From Cokeromyces recurvatus (lineage: Eukaryota; Mucoromycota; Mucoromycetes; Mucorales; Mucoraceae): DNA of 64,000 nucleotides. A program made the translations under genes and the position numbers. Shown here piece after piece: positions 30,147 through 43,396 of the stretch. The stretch covers positions 302,625-366,624 of the forward strand of contig NW_026251413.1 of assembly GCF_025118155.1 (NCBI RefSeq). The letters run 5' to 3'. The notes beneath the pieces were generated by a model that worked only from the letters and a program-made list of their open reading frames with translations, did no database searches and was not told the DNA's origin. The stretch's first letter is position 1. Every line of letters begins with the position of its first letter.

Positions 30147-31792
30147 TTAACAGCCAACCATAAACTTTTTACGGATAAGTTCACCTTCTTCTTCTTGTGA
30201 TTCAGTTGGGAAAACTTTATAAGGGTTCATGATTTGATGAGGATCAAACAAGTCTTTAATCTTTCGCATTGTATTGATCATGGTACATGATTTAGTATAG
30301 GCAAGATAGGGTGATTTCATCAAACCTACACCATGCTCAGCACTAATACTTCCTTGATATTTAGCAGTCCATTCATATACGAAACGATCCACCTTTTCTG
30401 TCAATTCCTGGTCATCACGTAAAGCAGGGATCGTCAAGTGTAAATTACCATCGCCGACGTGACCATAACCATAAACGGCCACGATATCATTTGGAATCAG
30501 ACCCTCTGCAATAGCCCAACTACGAGTGTCTTCTACAAGTTGATAGAGACGAGGTAAAGGTAAAGAGATATCAAAATGAATGGAGGAAGGACCATTTTGA
30601 ACGATAGCTCTAGGTAACTTTGTTCTCCATGACCAAAATCTAGCACGCTCAGCCGCGGTACGAGCGATAGCGCCATCCTGAATGAAACCCCTTTCACGTA
30701 ACAAGGATAAAAAGCGATCTGCTTTTTCATTTTCAAATTTAGGTACAGTACCAGCTGTTTCTAATACAACATAGACGTGATGTGTATCCTGAATAGGGAA
30801 AGGTGAACCTGCAGGCTCCTGATAATCCTGTTCTCGTACACATCGAACAGAGTCATTATCAAAGACTTCAAAGGCAGATAATGTCTCTGGTAATTCCTTC
30901 TTTGCCAATGAATAAGTCTCGACGACTTGTTGAAAATTGGAAAAGCCTAATAAGAAAACATTCACGCCATCACGAAGACGAGGGGTTGTGATGGATACGG
31001 CCGTAACGAAGCCCAAGGTACCCTCAGAACCAATAAATAAATTTTTGAGATGATAACCTGTATTATCCTTTTTAAGTGTCGTAAGATTATCCAGGATGGT
31101 ACCATCTGGCAAGACGACTTCGAGACCCATCACACTACTATGTAAATTACCAAAACGCATTTGACGAATACCACCTGCGTTTGTAGCAATATTACCACCA
31201 ATACGACATATATGACGAGCAGGTAAATCTAAAGGAATCTGATAACCTCTCTCTACTAAATAATTATCCAGGTCCTGAAGGACACAGCCTGCTTCACAAA
31301 TCAGGTCACCACGTAAGGGATCAAAGCTACGGATCTTATTGAGTTTATGTGTACTGATGATGATTTCATCAAAGACAGGAACAGAACCTCCTGCGGCACT
31401 TGTGTTACCTGATTGAGGTACAATAGCCAAATGACGATCATTACAATATTTTAATATTTTAGAGACTTGAAGAGTTGTCTCTGGAAATAAGATGACAGCA
31501 GGATTAGCTCTATAGACATTATACCAATCTGTTGTATATTTCAAATAAATTTCTTCTGGACAGCTCTCCTTTTCCAGTACGGATTCTAAAGGCAAAATAC
31601 TTTTAAAGTACGCAACATCTTCAGCTGTGATCTTTAAAATGAAAAATAAAAAAAAAAAAATAAAATAAAATTAAGGAGGAGAAATAATTAATGCTATGAT
31701 TGCTAACTACTCACTGTTCCAAATGTTGAGTTACGTTGAACACGTTTAAGCTTATTTGCAGTAAGCTCAGTTACTTGATATCCATGTAACAT
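30147..31792 (-). CDS. D-2-hydroxyglutarate dehydrogenase (FAD-linked)
   Basis: Exon 1 (31792-31715) encodes MLHGYQVTELTANKLKRVQR and exon 2 (31631-30147) the rest, 520 aa in total. It has the FAD-binding PCMH-type fold: PQSGNTSAAGGSVPVFDEII, an EAGCVLQDL segment, IGGNIATNAGGIR, KDNTGYHLKNLFIGSEGTLG, and the C-terminal GYGHVGDGNLHL and SAEHGVGLMKSPYL. These blocks match human D2HGDH and yeast Dld2/Dld3 more closely than D-lactate dehydrogenase Dld1. The enzyme oxidises D-2-hydroxyglutarate to 2-oxoglutarate. No clear mitochondrial presequence is seen from this ATG, so it is either cytosolic like Dld3 or has an unseen 5' exon. Downstream of the stop at 30147 lies an 800-bp AT-rich spacer. Confidence 0.9.
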
Positions 31793-33278
31793 CTTTTAAT
31801 GATCAATAAAAAAAATAAAATAAAAAAAATAAAAAAAATAAAATAAAGTAAAAAAAAAATAAAATAAAATAAAAAATTAAAAAAAAGGGTAAGAAATAGA
31901 TTAAACTTAAGAAGATATTATTACATCTCCATTTGAATCAAATCTAAAACTTATTCAACATTAAAGATAAGAGTCATTAATAATATTATTGCTTTTTTTT
32001 TTTTCTGAGATAAGAAATGAAAAAGAAGAAATCATGTGTTTCTTTTTTTTTTTATATATACGCTATTTTTTTATTTGTCTTAATAGCAAGTAGATTTTTT
32101 TTTTTTTACTCTTTTTCTTTTTCTTTCTTTTTTAGCATTTTCTTTTTAATTTTTGCAGTCCCTTTCTATAGACTAATAAAATAAAATATAGATAGGAATG
32201 CCTTCCTATAAATAAATAGGGACTCTGTAATAGGTTTCAACATTTTATTATGTAAATCATCATTTGCATGTAAGTGTATGTGTACATAAAAGAAAGACAT
32301 CGAGTCACCCTTTTGTATACTACGTAATAAAAATAATCCTTTTTTTTTATTATTATTATTCTTACTAAACATTTATTTAAATCTCAGATATATTTGCTTC
32401 TTCTTTTCCCATGTACATTAAATTATTTTATTTTATTATTATTATTTTTTTATTCTTTTTTCTTATGTTAATAGGAAGTATTCTTTGCGACTGATTATAA
32501 ATGTATTCAGAATATATCTATCTCTATATGCATTATGTATAGGTATACATATTCATGTGTATTTAGGATAATATAGGCAAGTTAACAGTTAAAACTTTGT
32601 TGGATGACTATCACCAATTATATATAAATAACCTATCCATCTAACTCTATTTGTTATTATCAAAGCCGTAGCACGAATTCAAGAATCTCTTCTTTTAATT
32701 TACAAAAGAAACATATAGTTTGCTTATACACATAAAAATATAATTCTTGTACATATCACTATAGTCTATGTTCATGAATTATATATTCGTTTGTGTATAA
32801 GAAATTCTTATCACTGCTTTTCTTTTTTTAAAAAAAAAAGTAACCTGAGTTTTAATTACATTTATTTGTGTTCCATATAAAATGGATGGATAGCTGTAAG
32901 TGGAAACATTTCATTGTTGAGAAAGTCAAACATATCCAGTTCTGATTGGTGTGTAAAAACCAGTCACATTTCAAATTTTTTCTAAAAGATATAAAAGGGA
33001 GGCGTAATCGTAAAAGTAAAAAAAAATTTATATTTTTTCACTTTTTTTTCCGCTTCCTTACACTTTTTTTTTTTTTTTATACATATATAAAAAAATTAAT
33101 CTATTTTTTAAATTATTATTTTTTTTTATATTTTAGAAGAAAAAAAAAAAAAAAAGTCATTTATACAAATAAGGAAGAACAAATAATAATAAAAAACTTT
33201 TTTTTTTATACACATATTTTTTTTTTTAAAAGCAAGCTACACAAATTATTTGAATCAAAAATTTTAATTATTGTTATC
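31793..33278. other. Divergent intergenic region dehydrogenase / TBP
   Basis: 1.5 kb AT-rich promoter region with AAAATA-type repeats near 31806-31880 and T runs. The frames here are low-complexity. No RNA gene motif seen. Confidence 0.5.
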
Positions 33279-34329
33279 ATGTCTGGATTTAACATTGCTA
33301 CACCTTCAATGACTACGCCTGCTATGCAGACGCCTTCTGTTCCTACTCCTCTTCATAACTCAACTCCATTTGCACTTCCTACTACTCCTGCTCCTATTGA
33401 TGCTCCCACACCAAGTAGAGATGCCAATCCTTACTCTGTGGCGGGTATCACCCCTACTTTACAGTAAGTTGTTTGGTATAATGAAAAAAAAATAAAAATA
33501 GTCATTAATTTCTTTATATCAGAAATATTGTTGCCACCGTTAATTTGGATTGTCGTTTAGATCTTAAAACTATTGCTCTTCATGCTCGTAATGCAGAGTA
33601 CAATCCAAAGGTAACTTTTTAATAATGATTCATGTTTCTTTTTTTTTGTAGAAAAAAAAGAAAAGAAAGGATCTAGATCATTATTTGATCAAAAAAAAAT
33701 TGATTTAGATCAATCTTTTTTTTTCGATCTTTCTTCTTTTTTTTTCTCTCTCTTTTAAAAAAAAAAGGAAATCATGAATTTCATTTCAAGGGGTAAATTC
33801 TTATAATGAATTGTTATTATTATTAGCGTTTCGCAGCTGTAATTATGCGTATTCGTGATCCTAAAACAACTGCATTGATTTTTGCTTCTGGTAAGATGGT
33901 TGTGACCGGTGCCAAATCAGAAGACGACTCTAAATTGGCCGCACGTAAATATGCTCGTATTATTCAAAAGCTGGGTTTCCAAGCCAAGTTTACTGATTTC
34001 AAGATCCAAAATATTGTTGGTTCTTGTGATGTAAAATTCCCTATTCGACTTGAGGGTCTTGCTTATTCTCACGGACACTTTAGTTCTGTAAGTACTATTG
34101 CTTTGTTTTAAAGAATAATATTCCTTTTTTTTTTTCTCATATCTTTCCCATTGTACAGTATGAACCTGAATTATTCCCTGGTCTTATCTATCGAATGGTC
34201 AAACCCAAGATTGTGTTATTAATCTTTGTATCTGGTAAAATTGTGTTGACTGGAGCAAAAGTTCGTGAAGAAATCTATCAAGCCTTTCAAGCTATATATC
34301 CTGTACTTACTGAATTCCGTAAGCCATAA
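33279..34329 (+). CDS. SPT15: TATA-box binding protein
   Basis: Four exons (33279-33463, 33523-33610, 33827-34087, 34159-34329) give 234 aa. A short Pro/Thr-rich N-terminus ([17 protein letters not shown]) precedes the two symmetrical TBP repeats. First: [20 protein letters not shown], with [19 protein letters not shown] and [19 protein letters not shown]. Second: [36 protein letters not shown] and [19 protein letters not shown]. The C-terminus is the usual [10 protein letters not shown]. It is the core factor for all three RNA polymerases. The saddle phenylalanines (two FASG/FVSG regions) are present. A 35-nt A run follows the stop at 34384-34418. Confidence 0.98.
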
Positions 34330-34383
34330 AAAGAAAAAAGAGAAAAACAAAAAATACAAATGGAAAAAAAAATCTTGAGTTTG

Positions 34384-34422
<39 letters not shown>

Positions 34423-34655
34423 ATGGTTCCCTAATCCCTTAGCAAAAATAAAAAAAAAACAAAAATAACAAAAAAAAGCCCCCCCCCTCTCCCTCCTCCT
34501 TGTCGTATATATCTCATATTCACATTTATCCTCCCTTCATCATTTTCTTTTTTTTTCTGAAAAAACAAAAAAAGAAAATTATCTATGTACAAAGTCTTAT
34601 TTTATATCATTTTTTTATCATTGTTTAATAAAAATAATTATTTTTTATACATGTA

Positions 34656-34693
<38 letters not shown>

Positions 34694-34815
34694 CTATTCT
34701 TTCTTGATCTTCTATTTTTCTACTTGATAAAGTTAATCGACAAAAAAATCTATGAAATCACAATTATTTTCTATTTCTTTTCTATTTCTTTTATTATTAT
34801 TCTTTTCATTCTAGA
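34330..34815. other. Intergenic with two long A runs
   Basis: Holds A35 tracts at 34384-34418 and 34657-34691 and a short CT-rich patch (34480-34500). It is 3' flank of TBP and promoter of the transporter. Confidence 0.5.
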
Positions 34816-36125
34816 ATGAGTGGTTCAATTATGAACGAAAAGAAGGAGGAAATATTGATTGAAAACTGTGAAAAGAAAAAGATGATTTGGAAAGAACGGT
34901 TCAAGTTTCTAAAAGATCCCAAGTTTTATAAAGTCTTGGTTCTTGGTCAACGTAAGAAAGAATTTAAATCTATTCGAGTTGATGACTCTATAAAACTTAT
35001 TCTAGATATGTGTTTATTTATTTATTTATTTATTAGTTCTTTCATTATGTATTACTGGGACTAATGTTACGACTACAAAACTTGGTATCTCTTATGATTT
35101 TGCTGCACCCACAACACAAACATTTCTTGTTTAGTAAGTCCTTTTATGAGTACGATTATATATATTTATATTTATATTTATATTTATATTTATATTTATA
35201 TTTATATTTATATTTATATTTATATTTATATTTATATTTATATTTATATTTATACAACAGTGCCTGTTTAGCTGTCGTTTATAATAGTTATGCTATTTAT
35301 AAACGTGGTATTCGTGGCTGGTTACTTCAGTTTTGGCGAAGAGGTATTTATTATTTCTTTTTGGGACTTATTGATGTGGAAGGGAATTATTTTGTCGTAA
35401 AGGCCTATCAATATACCTCCTTACTGTCTGCTATGTTATTAAACTGTTGGAGTACACCTGTTTGTATGATTCTTTCCTTTATTTTCATGAAGATACGATA
35501 TCGATGGGTTCAATATGTGGGTGTGGTGATTGCATTAGGGGGTATGGGTATGTTGATAGCAAGTGATGTGATGGAAGGTAAAGATTATGCTGCTGTAGAT
35601 GCGATTAAAGGCGATCTCTTTTGTCTCCTGGGCGTGACGCTCTATGGGTTTTCAAATGTAGGTGAAGAATGGATGGCTCGAAAGCATCCCCTCTATGAAG
35701 TCATCGGTATGTTTACCTTCTTTGCTACTTTCATTAACTTTGTTCAACTCATGATCCTCGAACGAAATGAGTTTGCTGCCTTTTCTCAAAACCCGGAGGC
35801 GATTGGAATGGTGATCATCTATACGGTCTGTATGTTTGTCTTGTATTCGTTGGCCCCCGTCATGTTTCGTCTCGGTAGTGCTGTCTTGTATAATCTATCA
35901 TTATTAACTGCTAACTTTTATGGTCTTATCTTTGGTATCGGTCTCTTTGGATATCATATTACAATCATGTATCCATTTGCTTACATTGTCATCATCTTTG
36001 GTATCGCTATCTATCATCTTTTCCCAACGCCTGAACCGTCTATTGGTACCTTTGATAACGAAAAGGCTGAAAGAGAACGACATGAGTTAATAACAGGTCA
36101 TAAACAACAAGAAGAAAAGAAATGA
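34816..36125 (+). CDS. SLC35F1/F2-type solute transporter
   Basis: Three exons (34816-34951, 35037-35133, 35261-36125) give 365 aa. After a basic cytosolic N-terminus, ten or so hydrophobic helices follow. Family cues are [54 protein letters not shown] and [20 protein letters not shown]. These match the SLC35F1/F2/F6 (DUF914) branch of the drug/metabolite transporter superfamily, known in animals and fungi and mostly of unknown substrate. The C-terminal tail is charged ([11 protein letters not shown]). The second intron consists mostly of a TTTATA repeat. An A37-GA tract lies just after the stop. Confidence 0.85.
35157..35253 (+). repeat. (TTTATA)n hexanucleotide microsatellite in an intron
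   Basis: About sixteen near-perfect TTTATA units fill most of the 127-nt second intron (35134-35260) of the transporter gene. The donor GTAAGT and acceptor ACAACAG flank it directly. Confidence 0.9.
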
Positions 36126-36187
36126 CTATACCATCAGAGGTTATCGTTCATAACAACAACCAGTCATCGAGTTAGATCAAATAACTT

Positions 36188-36248
<61 letters not shown>

Positions 36249-37790
36249 AATTGCTATAACATGACAACAACACATACTACACAGGAACGCATTATTTATT
36301 ATATTTAGATCTGGCAGACAGCCCCCTTTTTTTTTTCTTGGTTATAGATTTCATACTAATATATTACCGGTGGACACTTTACGTCTTTTGGTCCATCTGT
36401 AAATAAAAAAGACGTTCCTGATTTAAACATGCACACAGCTGCACATCGGTTTTTTATTAACAAATGCAAAAAAGAAAAAAAGTGTAGTTATTATTCAAAC
36501 TTTGTATATCAAATGAGTCAGTATAAATAATTTAAATTCTTCTGTTATATATTGGGTAAGTATGATAGATATCCTATTTCATATTATAATAATGAATCGA
36601 TATAATATTCATATTGAAGTTTAATAACTACACTTTTATATATGTCTAAACATGTATATATCTGAGTATTATCTTCTGTAAATGCATATATCTATCTATG
36701 TATGTGTATTTACATGCATACGATAAATGAATTTATTATTAATATGATATGTAAAAGGGAAAAAAAAAGGCTTGTGCAGGTACGTATATGTATATATATT
36801 AATAGTTCAATAAGGATTATTTTCGTGTTTTAAAGCGAAAAGGACTAATAATTAAGTATACATTTTATAAATAAAAAAAAAATAAATAAACATGACACGA
36901 TAACTTTTAAGTATTAATTATATATAAATATATAATTTTTTTTTTTTTTTGTAAAAAAAAAAACTTATCAAGTTTAACGAGTGATAACAAGAGTCATTTC
37001 TTCGGGCAAGCTTGTCTTTGTTCTCGCCTAACATTTTATTTGGAAAGCTGATACAACATGATGGTAATTGTGGAGCATCCTCAGAAAAAAAATACAAGCC
37101 ATATTATGTATCTTATCTAAATACAGTAGCTTCAAATTCCTCAAACTCTATTATAAACGGGCATTCTTTTTTCTTCATAGTTTGATTGACACATTTAGAG
37201 TGGTAGTGGTGGTATTAAATAGAAGAGGCTATTTATTCTGCCATGAGGGAAAAAAAATATGTGTGTTAGGATTGTGGAACATACAGAAAGCTTAAAATAT
37301 TTTATTATGATATCATATATATTTATTCATCCGTTAGAAGGAAACTCTCTCCTTTCACTTTAAATCCATCTATCTATGCCTTTCGTAGCTTATTATTATT
37401 ATTATTATAAAAAAAAAACAAAGACCATGATAGCAGCGGGTATGTGAAGAGTAGATCCATTCTTTTTTTATTACAAGTGTCATTAGATTATTGCATGTTT
37501 TGTATTAAGCCTTGTGCAGAAAAAAAAAATAAGAAATTATATTTCAATTGATAATCATAAACTATTTCTTTTCTTTTCTTTTTTTTTTTTCTGGATAGTA
37601 AGCAGAGAGAACAGAATTTTGTCGAGTTAATAACTATTGTATATCTTAATGATGTGCGTTTATTCGATTTTAAAGTCACAGTTCATGTTTATTAATACAG
37701 AAGAACTAGAATTACACTACTGCCTTGGCTATTGGTTTAAATAGCTTGTTGTCAAGTCATACGTTAGAATATGAAAAGTAATAATCATAT

Positions 37791-37823
<33 letters not shown>

Positions 37824-38775
37824 TGCGGTTCCAGGTTTTCTTTGATAAATGGATGCAATTCAATACAAGCTTAAATGCTCGGTCATTTTCAGAAAATAAT
37901 AAGGATACCCAAGTTGACTTTTGCCATTTTAACTATAATTTTTTTTTTTTTGGTATAGTCCACCAGTATAAAGTCTTGAAAAAAAAAATCTTTATGTACT
38001 CCCTCTAACTACTGTGTAATGTATTCTTGTCATTATAAATCTATTTGTTTTCTTTAATAATTCTATTGCTTTTTTTCTTGACTGACATCATTCATATACA
38101 ATTACCTATTGCATACGATAATATCAAGATAAAACGTTACTTTTTGGATAAACTAAGTTAGAAATAAAATGAGAAATAATAATATGTTATTGTTAAATAC
38201 ATTAAAAATTGAACTGAAAGATTCAACAGACACTAAAGAAGCTTAAATATCGAAATGATGTATTATTTCTAAAAAACCAGTTTTCTTCTCCTTAAAAATA
38301 AATAAATAAAAGGGGATCAATATTGTGTATAAAAATCCTGAAGGCAATTTTGGAAAGTCTAGCCTTTCTTCCTTCCCCCTTCCCTCTCTCTCTCTCTCTT
38401 TCTCTCTTTCTCTCTCTTTCCCAGAATAAATGGAAACATGTGCCATCATTTTTATAAATATATGCAAAGTCATTTTTAATGTATAAACTAAAAAAAGGAT
38501 AGCCTTTTTTTATTTTTCTTTTCTATAAATACGATAAAAAAAAATACCTCATCTCTTGTATGATAAATTAAGGAGTTCTATTACTATAACATTCATTCCT
38601 TCTTCCTCTTTTTCCTTTTTTTTTTTCCTTTTTATTTTTATTTTTTTTTCCACCAGTTATATATCATTCTCCTCTCTACCCTTTCCTTTCCTTTATAATA
38701 ATTTGTAGAAATAATTCAGTTAAAGAAAATATCAAGAAAGAGAGATAAATAGAGTAAGAGAGAAAGAAAAACGAC
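36126..38775. other. Long intergenic region, no gene recognised
   Basis: 2.65 kb. It starts with A37 (36190-36226) running into a GA microsatellite. TATG-type repeats, a T run near 37792-37822 and a CT-rich patch (38385-38420) follow. The longest frames (37068-37295 plus, 37823-38008 plus) are AT-driven and show no family features. Confidence 0.5.
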
Positions 38776-39021
38776 ATGTACATTCCTAAAAATCATCGTT
38801 TTGAAGTATTTTTAAAACGTAAAAGTAGTAGTAGTAGTAATAGTGATACAGCAAGGAATCATACAACAGTAGGAGGCATTTACAATAATAATGATACGAG
38901 TTGGTCTCATGTTTGCACTGATTTTATCATGAATTTAGTTCGTAGTAATAGAAAAGAGGGACATCATAATAAAAGAAACCATGCTACTATGAAAGGAAGA
39001 AGCCTACAACAACAACAACAA

Positions 39022-39053
<32 letters not shown>

Positions 39054-39195
39054 ACAACAACAACAACAACAAACAAACAATCATCTTGATCAATTATCAG
39101 AATTTCAAAAAAGTTATGTTTCCTTTCCAGAATTTAGTGAATCTTCTTCTATTAGTAGTAGTAGTAGTAGTCATATTACATCTTTTGATATTTAA
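38776..39195 (+). CDS. Small polyglutamine-containing orphan protein
   Basis: 139 aa, single exon. It begins MYIPKNHRFEVFLKRKSSSS, then a Ser run, an Asn-rich part, DTSWSHVCTDFIMNLVRSNR, a polyglutamine run of about 22 residues encoded by mixed CAA/CAG, then QLSEFQKSYVSFPEFSE and a Ser run. The flanks of the Q run (WSHVCTDFIMNLV and FQKSYVSFPEF) are not low-complexity, which supports real coding. No domain recognised; function unknown. The 3' flank carries a poly-T region before IDH1. Confidence 0.55.
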
Positions 39196-39340
39196 TAGTC
39201 AATCACTTTTTTTTTTTATTAAAACAATAAAAAGTTGATCCTTTCTACTACTACTTAAATTATACTTTTTTTATTTTTTTATTTTATTTATGATAATATA
39301 AAGAAAAAGGAAGAGAGAGAGAGAACTCTTTTCTCTTTCT

Positions 39341-40186
39341 TTACAATCTGGAAATAACAGCGCTGGTGAATTCTTTAAGTGTACTGGTACCACCAATATC
39401 AACTGTCTTGGCAGCATCCGTTCTAATAGTTTCATAAACAGCAGAAGAAATTCTATTAGCATGTTCATCCAAATTCAAGTGTCTCAACATCATAACAGAT
39501 GATAAAAGCATAGCTGTAGGATTAGCACTATTTTGGTTTTGAATATCAAGTGCAACATGACGGCAACCCTATATACATACCCAAAGTTAGATTGAATGTT
39601 TTTTTTTTATTTATACTTTGATTCACTTACAGGTTCAAACATGGCATATTCACGGCCAATATTACAACCAGGAATCAAACCAGGGCTACCAATTAAACCA
39701 GCGCCCTATATACATATATATATATATGAAAGTGTTACTACTATAAAACTAGGATGCGTTGCGTATACTTTAAATACTTACAACATTGGAAACAATGTTA
39801 CCATACAAGTTGGGCATAACCATAACATCGAATTGTTGAGGACGAGAAACAAGTTGCATAGCAGTATTATCGACAATCATATCATTCACTTCAATATCGT
39901 GATGAGCATATTCCTTAGCGACTTCACGACACGTCTTTAAAAAGAGACCATCTGCCATTTTCCTATATAATAAAAAAAAAACATAAATTTCTATTTCATA
40001 CATAAAAATCAAAATCAAATACTTACATAATGTTAGCCTTGTGGATAATCGTAACCTTCTTACGATTATTCTTGATAGCAAAATCAAATGCGAAACGAGC
40101 AATACGTTCAGTTTTAGCACGAGTAATGATCTTGAGAGATTCAACAACACCAGGGACAGACTTAACACGAAAGTTTTAAATTCAGT

Positions 40187-40272
<86 letters not shown>

Positions 40273-40888
40273 TGATGTTCTAAACCAGAATATTCACCTT
40301 CCGTATTTTCACGGATGATGGCAATATCTACATTACTTAAACGAGACTTGACACCAGGTACATTTTTACAGAGAGAAAGAGAGGCATACATATCGAGGTC
40401 TTTACGCATCATGACATTGAAGGATTTATGTCCAAGTTTAGAAGTAGGTGTATAAAGAGTACCCTTGATACCGACCTTATTGCGACGAAGGGATTCAATG
40501 GATTCTTGGAAAAGTTTATCGTCTTCAGAGGTCAAACCAGAGACATCATATTGTTCAAATTCAACAGGAACATTGGCGGCTTTGAAAACATCCTTAACAG
40601 ACATGGCAATTTCGGGGCCAATACCATCGCCAGGAATCATGGTGACGGTATATTTACCTCCATACTTCTTAGGGAAGATCTAGTTTTTTTTTGTAGTAGT
40701 AGTAGTAGTAGTAAAATTAGAAATTGTAAACGTAATGCAGTTATATATGTATACAGGTATTGATGATCACTTACAGACTTTTGTTCAGCAGGAGCAGGGG
40801 TTGGAATAGTAGGTGCTTGAGAAGCAAAAGAACGAGTAGCAACCTGTAATTTGTTTTTATATTAAAAGACAATATGGAATATTTAACA

Positions 40889-40925
<37 letters not shown>

Positions 40926-40975
40926 TGCTTGATATTATTAACAGTAGTGGGTCTAGCAATAGCCTTAAGAAGCAT
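39341..40975 (-). CDS. IDH1: NAD-dependent isocitrate dehydrogenase, regulatory subunit
   Basis: A multi-exon minus gene. Exon 1 (40975) [17 protein letters not shown] with [11 protein letters not shown] is a mitochondrial presequence. Then [72 protein letters not shown], a phase-0 junction into [62 protein letters not shown], a Gly-rich exon, and [17 protein letters not shown] at the end. It resembles yeast Idh1 and animal IDH3G/B, the regulatory chain of the TCA-cycle enzyme. One intron (40161-40271) is mostly a single A run on the sense strand. Divergent from the M20 peptidase gene. Confidence 0.93.
40194..40269. repeat. T76 homopolymer inside IDH1 intron
   Basis: 76 consecutive T on plus (A on the sense strand), beginning immediately after the GT of the donor site. 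It makes up about 70 percent of the 111-nt intron. The true length may be uncertain for technical reasons. Confidence 0.9.
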
Positions 40976-41032
40976 TTTTTTTGTTTTGGAGTAAAAAAAA
41001 AAAAAATAAAGTGGAGTATTAGAAAAGCGAAA

Positions 41033-41076
<44 letters not shown>

Positions 41077-41604
41077 TTTGAAAGCGGGATTGAAGAAAGA
41101 AAAGGCTGGATTTTTACACTAATTTTTTTTTTTTTTTCACTATTACCCCGGGGTAACCATGTTTTCTACTTTATGATTGCTAAAATATGATGGTTTAGTA
41201 TATAAATGTGGGGTTAAAATATTATACGTCAGAAGAAAAAAAAAAAGAAAGATTTTTTTTTAATCATATTTAAAGCAGAAATCGAAAACTATCTATTTTG
41301 TATTATTATGTAATCACCAAATACTGTTGTTCTTTGTATTTTTTTATCTGATAAAAGGGTTATATTCCATTCAAGCAGTATTTTCAATGCGGTAGAATGT
41401 ATACAATTTTTTTTTTGACTGTCTAACATTAGTTTTTATTTTTATCCGTGAAAGTTTTTTTTTATTTTTTTGAAAAAAAAAAAAAAAAAAAAATGTTTTC
41501 ATCATTAATGATAATCTCGGAGTGAGTAACTTGTCTTCCAAACGCATTATTATAATTTATTTATTTTTTTTTCCTGTTTTTTTTTTCTGCACGGAGGAGT
41601 TGAA
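40976..41604. other. Divergent promoter region IDH1 / M20 peptidase
   Basis: 629 bp, with an A37 tract (41034-41070) just upstream of IDH1 and several A/T runs. No gene. Confidence 0.5.
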
Positions 41605-42238
41605 ATGAATAAAGATATCAAGCAGTCAGTTAAAAATACAATTAAGAATATAGATGAAGAGCTTCGAAAAATTAGTCTTCAAGTAAAGAGAGAGAAAAAA
41701 GGGGGGGTGAAGGGGAGGCATTCTGAATATTAAGTTTTATATACATGTATAATGTTTATATAGATTCATGATGATCCTGAATTAGGAAATAAAGAATTCC
41801 ATGCCTATCAACTGCTTACTGAATTCCTCGATAAGCAGGGTTTTGAAATTACTCACAAGGCAGCAGGATTAGAAACTGCTTTTATGGCAACATTTTCTAA
41901 TAGTAAAACAGGTCGACGTGTAGGATTTACGTGTGAATATGATTCTTTACCTGGGTAAAAAGAAAAAAAAAAGGCATTATGAGAAGTTTCAAATCTATAA
42001 CTTTTATATATGTATACATATATCACTATAGTGTTGGACATGGATGTGGACATAATCTTATTACTATTCAAGGCCTTGCTTGTGCTCTCAGCTTAAAAGC
42101 TTTGATGGAACAAAATTTAGTGAAAGGCACTGTTGTTTTATTTGGTACTCCTGCTGAAGAAACTACAAGTGGTAAAATTAATTTTGTGAAAGAAGGAATT
42201 GTTAAGGATACAGTAGATTATGCTATGATGCTTGTAAT

Positions 42239-42275
<37 letters not shown>

Positions 42276-43103
42276 TTGCATGCGTAATAGAGACTTACTT
42301 TTGCATTTTTATATAAAAGCATCCTTTTGCTGAAGACGGTCTTTATTATAAAATGCTGGCTTTAGATTCTTGTACTGTAGAGTTTTTTGGAAAGGCCTCT
42401 CATGCTGGCATGGCACCTTGGAATGGTATTAATGCTCTTGATGCAATGATGCAAGGATTTGATAATGTTGGTTTATTAAGACAACAAATTTTACCTACTG
42501 ACAGGTAACTAATGATATATATGCATATATAGTGAAAATAATATAAATTAAAATAGGATCCATGGTGTGATTGTAAAAGGTGGAGAAGCAGCCAACGTAA
42601 TTCCAGACTACACCTCTGCTCATTTTTATGCTCGTTCATTAACGAGAGATCGACTCAGGGAATTAAAAGAACGTGTTGAGAATTGTTTCAAGGCAGCTGC
42701 GCTAGCTGCCGGATGTAAAATTAAGATTGAATGGGCCAAGTTGGGTCCAGTGGATGATGTCTTTACGAATGAAACTATGACTGAGAAATACAAGCAGTAT
42801 ATGGAAGAAGAAGAAGGTATCCAATTTCCTTCTCGTAGTGATGATGAGAAGGTAATAGCAGGTAGTACTGATATGGGTAATTTCAGTTATGTAGTCCCAA
42901 CTATTCATCCTGGTTTTGGTATTCATACATCTGCTACGAATCATACAAAGGAATTCGCTGATGCTGCTAGAACAAAAGTAGCTCATCAAGATACACTTCG
43001 TGCTGCTAAATGTCTTGCTTTAACTGCTGCAGAAGTTATGATAGATGATGCACTTTATGAACAAGTTCTTGCTGATTTTAAGAAAGGAAAAGCTTCAAAA
43101 TGA
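41605..43103 (+). CDS. M20 family peptidase, PM20D2-like
   Basis: Five exons (41605-41682, 41764-41954, 42032-42233, 42320-42504, 42557-43103) give 400 aa. Motifs: IHDDPELGNKEFHAYQLL, the metal-binding VGHGCGHNLI with the earlier EYDSLPG aspartate, GTPAEETTSGKINFV (catalytic/metal glutamates), HPF, then the dimerisation domain with GKASHAGMAPWNGINALDA and GGEAANVIPDYTSAHFYAR. A final metal ligand lies in PGFGIHTSATNHTKEFADAA. PM20D2 and its fungal homologues hydrolyse dipeptides such as beta-alanyl-lysine or act as amidohydrolases. All metal residues appear intact. The start follows directly on a T-rich leader. Convergent with the thiolase gene 293 bp away. Confidence 0.9.
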
Positions 43104-43396
43104 ATAATCATTCTATTCTATTTACTAATAAAGTAACAAGATAGATATCAAATACTAGTAATTAATTAGCCACTGCTGTATGGATCTCAAAAGGTTATTT
43201 TTTTTTTATTTTTGTATGATGTTCAATAGTATATTATCCATCTTTTCTGTACAGAGTTGTAATGATGGTTTAATCATTTAATGATTGCAGCACTATCAGC
43301 TCACTAATTAATATATTATATATAAATAGGAGGACTGATATCTATTTTTATGTATTGAATGAAAAAATAAAAATAAAGATAAAAATAAATAAATTA

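Noticed and set aside
37068..37295. 75-aa frame on plus as a gene
   Set aside because: Biased composition, no conserved features, and no upstream or downstream exon that joins in phase.
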